A stretch of 64,000 bases of DNA from Mytilus californianus (Eukaryota > Mollusca > Bivalvia > Mytilida > Mytilidae), in the NCBI RefSeq assembly GCF_021869535.1, contig NW_026262739.1:434001-498000 (forward strand). The letters run 5' to 3'. The notes beneath the pieces were generated by a model that was not told the DNA's origin, searched no databases, and saw only the letters and a program-made list of their open reading frames with translations. The translations under genes were made by a program, and so were the position numbers. Below, piece by piece: positions 56,693 to 64,000 of this stretch. Each line of letters starts with the position of its first letter. Position 1 is the stretch's first letter.

Positions 56693-59600
56693 ATTGATTG
56701 ATTGATTGTTGGTTGCTTTACGCCGCATTAGCACAACAAGGCTATATCGCGGCGAGAGCTAATTCGAATATTTTTTACAATTTAAAGCATATTCTTAAAA
56801 TCAGACAAAAGGTCCTTCAATAAACTAAAATTCTAGACTAAAGCAAATTGATTATTTACAAATAAAAATGAACATTAAGATAACGTGATAAAAATTTTAA
56901 ATCGTTTTAAATATAATAACATTTTTATATTTTAGAATATATTCCAACTTCTTTTAAAAATGAAACAATATTTGTAAATGAAACATTATTAAATAAATCA
57001 TACATATTATTGACATTGAAATGCTTCTTACGAATATCAGCAAAGTCAATACAATTGATTAAAACATGTTTAATAGTAAACTTGCAGTTGCAAGGTATAC
57101 ATTGTGGTTCTACTTCATTTTTTAAAAGATATTCGTGTGTTATTCTAGTATGACCAATACGACATCTAGAAATAACACACTGATCTTTTCTGCACATAAA
57201 ATTATTGAAAGGTTTACATAAATTAGGTTTAATTTCATGTAATTTATTACCATCTTTTTTACTCCATTCATTTTTCAATATATTAAAAACATATTCTCTA
57301 ATATTAGATTTAAAATCGGTATATGGTATATCACAGTTAGATAAAGGGTCACCCAGGGCATTCTTTGCCTCAAGGTCTACAGCTGTGTTTCCAAGGATTC
57401 CAACATGACTCGGCACCCATAGAAATAATATTTCTTTAAGAAGAATTTTTAAATTCCTCATTACATATAAAATTTTGAGAATTGTTGGGTTTTTAATTTT
57501 AGTATTTTGTATAGCTTGTAAGCATGAAAGTGAATCAGAACATATAATAAATTTGGATTTATCTGAAGAAGCAATAAATTTCAAAGCCAAAATTATTGCT
57601 TCTGCTTCAGCAGTAAAGATCGATGCATCAGATGGCAAACGGAGAGTTGCAGCTCTGTCCCTGAAGACAGCAGCAGATGCAACTCTGTCACCATCTTTTG
57701 ATCCATCAGTATAGACAGTTGAAAAATCTGAATAATTGGCTTTGATTTCAGCATAGTGTTGCTGAATTAAAAGAGGATTTGTTTTATTTTTATTGTGTTC
57801 ACGGAGATCAAATATCATTTTTGGTTTGGGAAGTTCCCATGGAGGACATTTGCAAGTTTCAACTTGAGCAACAGATTTTAAATCAAAAGAAGCTAAATGT
57901 GGTTTTAAACGTATACCTAACGGGGGAATTTTATTTTCATGTTTTGCAAAAATATCTTCATAAATTGGATTAAAAACACAGCTGTAGGCAGGATTATCTG
58001 AGTAGGCTTTTAGTTTGACAGCATATTGAAGTCCAAGCTTCAAACGTCTGTTAGAGAGTGAGTGCTCATCAGCCTCTACATACAGACTCTCAACTGGTGA
58101 GGTTTTAAATGCGCCAAGACAGAGACGCAAACCCTGATGATGCACAGCATCGAGAATCTGTATGTAGGACTTCCTTGCAGAGCCATACACTATAGAGCCA
58201 TAATCTAGTTTAGATCTAACTAGAGATCTATATAAATTAAGTAAAATGTTGCGATCAGCACCCCAGTCGGTGCTGCCGACAACTTTTAAAATATCTAATG
58301 CTTTTAAACATTTCGATTTTAACATTTTGATATGGGGTAGAAAGGTTAACTTTTTATCGAAAATTAACCCAAGAAATTTGGTTTCATCAACCATTTTAAT
58401 TGGGTTGCCGTACAAAGTGAGTTCTGGATCAAGATGCAATTTCCTTTTGTTACAAAAATGCATCCCGACCGTTTTTGAAGTGGAAAATTTAAACCCATTT
58501 TCCGAGGCCCATTTTTCAATTCTTCCAAGACATAACTGTAATTGTCTTTCTATGTTATTCATATTTTTGCCTCTATAACATATTAAAAAGTCATCAACAT
58601 ACAATGAACCTTCAATATTACTTTTTAAAACTTCAACAAGGCTGTTGATTTTAAGACTAAATAATGTAACAGATAAAATACTGCCCTGAGGGACACCCAT
58701 CTCTTGATCATACAGATCAGACATGGTTGAATTTACTCTAACATTAAATTGTCTGTTAGATAAAAAATTCGAAATAAAATTTGGCATATTGCCTTTCAAC
58801 CCCATATCAAACAGATCTTTTAAAATACCATACTTCCATGTAGTATCATAGGCTTTTTCTAGATCGAAAAAGACCGACACTACATGTTCATTTTTCGCAA
58901 AACCATTACGGACAAATGATTCGAATCGAACAAGATGGTCAAGAGTACTGCGACCTTGGCGGAATCCACACTGGATATTGGCTAAAAGCCCATTGGATTC
59001 CAGGAACCAAACAAGGCGATCATTAACCATCCGTTCTAGTGTTTTACAGACACAACTGGTAAGAGCAATTGGCCGATAATTAATAGGATCCGTGTGATCT
59101 TTACTTGGTTTTGGAATAGGCACGACGGTTGCAAGCTTCCAGATTGATGGTAAATCACCAGATTCCCAGATGTTATTCATAAGCTGCAAAAGAGCTTCCA
59201 GCGAGGAATCTGGCAAGTGTTTTAACAGTTGGTAGTGAATAATATCAGGCCCACAAGCTGTATCATGGGCTTTTGACAGAGATGTTTTAAGTTCTTCAAG
59301 AGAAAAGAGTTAATTATAATTTTCACCATTTTTTTATTTAAAGTTTAATTTAATTTTTTCTTTTTGTTTTTTAACTTTTTAAAATCTTCCCTGTAGTTGT
59401 TAGAAGAAGAAGATTTCGCAAAAGTTTCACCAAGCTTGTTGGCAATATCCTTTTCAGATGTTAATAAATCATTGCCATTTTTTAAATGTTTAACTGTGGC
59501 TTTAGAACTTTTACCTTTTATCTTTTGTATCATGTTCCATACTTTTGTCATCGGAGTGCGAGACGTTATCTCCGAGACAAATTTCTTCCAAGACGTTCGT

Positions 59601-60300
59601 CGTGTTTGCCTGCAAGTCCGCCGTGCCTTAGCGCGAAAAACACGGAAATTACTCAAGTTTTCCGTCGTTGGTTGTTGGTTGAACCGTCTTTCAGATTTTT
59701 TACGGTCACCTATTGCTTGATCACAAGCATCATCAAACCATGGTTTGCTGGGATGTTTCGGATTTGCCGAGGTCTTAGGAATAGTTCTGTCAGCAATTGA
59801 CGTTAAAACTGTATTAAAAGTTAAAATTGGTTCTTGTACAGTCTCAAACATCTTTGACTGAAGTTCCGCTTGACAGAGATTCTCAAACAAGGACCAGTCC
59901 GCCTTGTCAAGTTTCCAACGTGGTACTCTCTGTTGGGCAGAAGTAAAAAGATGTTCAAGTACTATTGGAAAGTGATCACTTCCACATAGATCATCATGAA
60001 CACGCCATGAATAATCCAGAAGAAGAGAGGGATCGCAAATAGTGATATCAATAGCAGAATAAGACCCGTTTCCAGGATGAAGATAAGTATTAGATCCATC
60101 ATTAAAAATGCATAATCCTTCTTGAGAGACAAAGTCCTCAATGATCTTACCTTTGATATTATGAGACTTGCTTCCCCACAAGGGGTTGTGTGCATTGAAG
60201 TCGCCCATAAGTATAAATGGTGAGGGTAATTGATCAGTGAGGTTTTTGAGTTTAGCTTTATCGATAATTGAATTGGGTGGAATATTTTCAAACATAAGAA
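56693..60300 (-). mobile_element. LINE copy D, longest copy: endonuclease, RT, RNase H
   Basis: The 5' part (59345-60295) encodes an APE-type endonuclease lacking its first ~100 residues: LMGDFNAHNPLWGS, YSAIDITICDPS and DDLCGSDHFPIVLE carry the catalytic Asn, Asp and terminal SDH. A one-base change in the A-rich run near 59350 and two TAA codons (near 59330 and 59305) separate it from the RT frame. That frame (56925-59216, 763 codons) has FFDLEKAYD at 116-124, GVPQGS at 174-179 and YVDD at 206-209. The RNase H has D503 (YTDGSK), E537, D561 and D614, and ends with a CIPC...H...C knuckle. It nicks target DNA and copies its RNA there. ORF1 and the 5' UTR are absent. Catalytic residues are intact, but the frame is broken between the nuclease and RT, so this copy is not autonomous. 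Confidence 0.93.
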
Positions 60301-60413
60301 AAGGTGATCATCAAACAACAATTTATTACATCAATCTTAATTTGGGTTTTTCATTTAATATATTTTTATTTGTTAAAATATATCATATTTATTTTTTATT
60401 TTTGTACTTGCAG

Positions 60414-60668
60414 CTCAACGCCAGTAAAGAGGTGGAGCCTGAAGTTGCAAATATAGTTGCAAGGATAAGCACGCCATTGGAACAAGATGACGCTCAAGAA
60501 GATCAGGTTGAAGAACCGCAATAATCACCTCAAGAACCGTCTGGCGTAGCAAACAGATTTCAAGCGATCCCTGTTGCCGATGATTAGGATGAGGAGGAAG
60601 CAGTTCAACCACCCCCAAAGAAAAAGGGTGCCATGGAAATGGCTAGGGACACATACCAAGCGTACTAA
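60414..60668 (+). pseudogene. exon-like coding relic with two in-frame stops
   Basis: A good acceptor (TTTTTGTACTTGCAG) at 60413 opens a frame encoding NASKEVEPEVANIVARISTP, then QDDAQEDQVEEPQ and TAA (60522-60524). It then encodes GVANRFQAIPVADD and TAG (60585-60587), then DEEEAVQPPPKKKGAMEMAR and TAA (60666-60668). Acidic runs and a PPPKKK basic patch are typical of a nuclear or gag-like low-complexity region. The family is unknown. It lies just outside the 5' end of LINE copy D, on the other strand. Confidence 0.4.
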
Positions 60669-61116
60669 GACAACCTTGACCTCTAGAAAACAAAATGGAA
60701 AGGTGTATGGACAAATACCTATCTTCTTAATAAATGTTCTAAACTCTTATAAATGTTCTATATTATTTTACAGGAGTATACTGATAAAAAAAAAATGCTT
60801 ATTCACCTTAATTATGCCTCATTCCGTCATTGTTATCATAAGTTTGTTTTAATTTTAAATATTATAGTGATAAATGGGTTTAAAAAATAATCTATATGCG
60901 TCGTGCCCGTCTGGCTGTCTTTTGTTTAATTTGCATTTGCTAAAAAGAATGAATAAATTTTGTCGAACTGAAATCATTGATTTATACAAGAACTGCTCGG
61001 TTGTTACTTTTTGGTTTTAAACAAAGCAAGACTAATAAATGTCTGACTTGCTGGTGTCGATATTTTAGGTAATCTGATACTTTATTGTGTGTTCATTTTA
61101 CCTAGGATCTGTAGAT

Positions 61117-61452
61117 ATAAAAAAGATGTGGTGTGATTGCCAATGAGACAACTCTTCACAGGAGACCAAATGACACAGAAATTTAAAAAAATGGTGTCAG
61201 TAGAGCCTTCAACAATGAGCAAAGCCCATACCGCATAGTCAGCTAAAAAAGGCCCCGAAATGACAAATATAAAACGTTTTACAATTCAAACGAAAAAACT
61301 AATGTCCTAATTAATGTACAAAAAAAAAAATGAACGAAAAACAAATATGTAACACGACACCAAACGACAACCACTGAATTACAGGCTCTTGATTTGGGAC
61401 AGGCACATATGTACGTAATGTGGCAGGGTTAAACATGTTAGCGGAGTCCCAA
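61117..61452 (+). repeat. mussel repeat, longest copy in the window
   Basis: It runs from AAGATGTGGTGTGATTGCCA ATGAGACAACTC through AGCAAAGCCCATACCGCATA and CTTGATTTGGGACAGGCACA to GGGTTAAACATGTTAGCGGA. Fragments occur at 19575, 27890, 46826 and 50530. The right end abuts the DIRS-like relic at about 61452. Confidence 0.85.
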
Positions 61453-63070
61453 ACAATTGTTTGAAATCTGTGTAAATTGGGATATGAAAATATGCATCTG
61501 CTAAATCCAAAGTTACTGCATAGTCTCCCTTTTTTAAAGCTTTCATAATTGAACGGAGTGTTTCTATCTTGAAATGATGAGGCCCTTCTAATTGGTGTAG
61601 AGGTTTCAGAGTAAGAATCGGTCGCAGACCTCCTTGTCGTTTCGGAACTTCGAAAACTGTGCTGTAATAACCAAAGTTTTCTTGACCAACAGGAACATGT
61701 TCTATAACATTTTTTTTTTTAATAAAGCACTTATTTCTGTTAAAATTACCGACTCGTGAATACCATATCTTGGAACACTTGTCTCTTTTATGTTTAAACA
61801 TGGATGACTCGTAAACTCCAGTTTTAGTCCTTCCAGTAAAGTTTCTAAAACCCATTGATCTCCTGTGATCTTTGTTCACTTCCTGTGAAACATTAGCAAA
61901 CGTGCCCCTACCTGGGGACTTATATTTACAGTTTGTACAAGGTTCTTTGAACTTATTTCCTTGGAGCTGGGAAACCCTTTGGGCTCCCAGCTGCTTACCG
62001 AAAAAAAAATTCCTTTCCTTGAAAAAATTTCCTGGACGAAATTATCTTTGTTGGAGTAAGTGTTTGTTCTGGCAACTTTAGCTCCACTTTCAGAATTGTC
62101 AGAATGGTCACCTTCCCTCTTTCTCTTAAAGTCGTTTACAGGAGTGCGATCATCTCTGAACTTGTTAAAGTTCTTGCTATAACTACCAGTTTTATTATAA
62201 ACATTCTGGGTCTCTCTAGCATCCCGTAAATTTTCTGCTGATGTATGCAGTGTGTCAAAGTATTTTCCATCAAAAAGATGACTGCCAAAAACGGGCAACT
62301 TTAACAACTTCTTTTCTGTCGACTTACTTATGAAGTAAACATTTTTCAGAAAAAAAGTTTTCTTCTACTTAATACTGTATTTGCAATGATTCTGCCTGAT
62401 AAATCAGCCATATTTCTAAAGCAATTAATTAATGCTTTACGTCCTTCAATCCTATCATCTTCACAAGTTGCCTCGTCCAAAAAGGCAGAAATCATAGTAC
62501 CATATGAAACTGCTCTAAAAAGTGCCCTGGCAGAATTGCCGATACGACGAAAATCATTATCTAATTCTCTGTGAAAAGGTGGAATATTAACTCCAGATTT
62601 AAAAGAATTGCCTTTATAACCAATAGGTAACCCTTCCTCAATATTGTCGTCTAACTTAGAAGGACTACAGAAAACATTAAAATCATCTTTCTTAACCATG
62701 AAAGCCTTATCATCCCTACCACGAACAGCTCTCTTTTTCAAATGACCAGAGATAGCTTCCTTTTCTACAGATTTTACCATGTCAATAATTGTACCTTCCA
62801 AAGGTAATTTAATTACTGATTTTTTATCATTCTTGTCAGGTTTTATTCTTGCCGAAACAAAAGAAGGACGTTCCTGATCTTCAGTCTCTTAAGATTCAGG
62901 TTCTATTTTGAGAACTGTTGCCATTTTTTGAATAAATGAAACCCACTCAATTGGATCAGAAGCACCAGGTGCTCCTTGTGGTCCCTCAACTGGGATGCAT
63001 GTATACATTTGACTAGATCGTGGCGATGCAGACCCATCATCAATCTTTTCTTCTGGATCAATATAAGAAA
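61453..63070 (-). pseudogene. DIRS-like retrotransposon relic (gag and N-terminal RT)
   Basis: Minus-strand blocks in order. The first is an acidic gag-like N-terminus with KMATVLKIEPES and a TAA at 62889-62891. Next come SVIKLPLEGTIIDMVKSVEK and, at 62346-62801, GNSARALFRAVSYGTMISAF, a helical region typical of DIRS gag. After a frame change follow KLPVFGSHLFDGKYFDTLHT and a basic KRKREGDHSDNSESG. The RT frame (61453-61879) begins with GYYSTVFEVPKRQGGLRPIL, LKPLHQLEGPHHFKIETL and DYAVTLDLADAYFHIPI, the RT core including the first catalytic Asp. The DIRS assignment follows from the FKxETLRSI and DLxDAYFHIPI pattern. The rest of RT, RNase H, methyltransferase and tyrosine recombinase are lost at the junction with the mussel repeat. 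Confidence 0.7.
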
Positions 63071-63109
63071 CTTGATGGAAAATTTAAGCAAAAAATTACA
63101 GGTGAGCAA

Positions 63110-63739
63110 TTCAGGCTTTTGAGAGCCTCTTGTTGTTTTATCTGATTATTTTTAACCGAGTTATGATCCTTGAACTTAGAATATATATTCACTCAAATAA
63201 TAAATTGTCTTCCCTTTTTTTTTGTAACGCTTAAAAAAATATTTAACATTTGTTATATAATTTAAACAATGCAAGTTATAGATCAAGTTAGTATTTCGTT
63301 CCAGTCCATTGTATTTTAATAAGTAGTGAACTATCTTTTAACATGCATTACTTTCATAATACTTGTTAATTTCTGTTTATTTATTTACAGACCAATATAT
63401 TGATAAATGTTGGATCTAATAATACCATCATGATGCAAAAGAACAAATAAGGTAATAACTATTAATATATCTCCATTATATCCCCAAAAATAAAGGTAAA
63501 ATTAGGCAAGTGTTAAAACAAAACAGTTTTAATTTTAATGGACAGATAATCACTCAGCTTCTCCAAAAACTTATAACAAACTTATGAATAACAAACTCCA
63601 AATTTCGATATTTTTACAAAAATTGAAATTTTCAGTCAAAAGATTGTTTCAAATTCAAATTTAAAAAGTGCAAAACACTACATTTACACATCATCACAAA
63701 TATTTCCGATTGTGTATGGTTTCAGAAGAGTTGTGACTC
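63110..63739. other. AT-rich stretch without a recognised gene
   Basis: No motif or credible frame seen. Confidence 0.4.
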
Positions 63740-64000
63740 GATTGATTGATTGATTGTTGGTTGCTTAACGTCCAGTGGCAAATATTTCATGCATATTCAG
63801 GACGAGAACAAGTTCACAATAAATACAACAGGTAGGTTCTGTAAAAGATTAAGGGATTAAGGTCGGAGAAATTTAGACTGCCACGGGAAATGAGGGTATA
63901 TTGGATAGGGACAGAAATTTAGCCTTGCAACAGGTCACCTACGGACCCCTCAATGAGTTGTTGCAAGGGTTCTTAACGTGCAAAGAGCGTGGCACTCTCT
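63740..64000 (-). mobile_element. SINE-like element, copy 15 (cut by the window end)
   Basis: The AATC tail (as GATTGATTGATTG) and the 3' 260 bp are present; the 5' part lies beyond the window. Confidence 0.95.

Overview
This window reads as repeat-dense nuclear DNA of a marine bivalve mollusc, most likely a mussel (Mytilus or a close relative). The basis is its AT-rich, intron-like background, eukaryotic splice signals, LINE, DIRS, Harbinger, hAT and MULE-type transposon remains, and several dispersed repeats I recognise as bivalve families from memory; no database was searched. There is no operon structure, and I see no rRNA, canonical tRNA or CRISPR locus and no intact host gene. Most coding-looking DNA is fragments of transposons or single exons.

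The dominant feature is one ~420-bp, LINE-dependent (SINE-like) element present 15 times on both strands. It has a uniform 5' end, an (AATC)n 3' tail, and 11-14 bp target-site duplications at seven copies. Its last ~20 bp before the tail nearly match the 3' end of a larger RNase H-bearing LINE, which is also present as two head-to-tail pairs (5992-8324 plus strand, 54463-60300 minus strand). An internal 10-bp hairpin keeps pairing through paired base changes.

Layout. 1-5.5 kb: minisatellites, one element copy, an OTU/vertnin-like exon and a MULE-like transposase relic whose catalytic-motif codons have become a 30-bp minisatellite. 5.5-8.3 kb: a broken minus-strand gene relic cut by LINE pair 1. 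8.35-10.1 kb: an unidentified minus-strand coding relic. 12.5-15.7 kb: an exon split by an element copy, then minus-strand Crypton/ZMYM-like and C2H2 zinc-finger fragments. 18-24 kb: an inverted pair of a dispersed repeat, a foldback MITE and a zinc-finger terminal exon. 24.7-36.4 kb: a large tandem segmental duplication bounded by element copies. 36.7-39.4 kb: a Harbinger transposase pseudogene. 39.7-50 kb: nested bivalve repeats, minisatellites and a TIR element interrupted by two element copies. 50.8-51.8 kb: a hAT/ZMYM1-like pseudogene followed by ~800 bp of degenerate TTCAAC repeat. 54.5-60.3 kb: LINE pair 2. 60.4-63.1 kb: a broken exon and a DIRS-like retrotransposon relic. The right edge cuts through another element copy.

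The parts fit one story: the LINE supplies reverse transcriptase, the short element borrows its 3' end, and the dispersed copies then serve as sites for unequal recombination, exon disruption and tandem growth.
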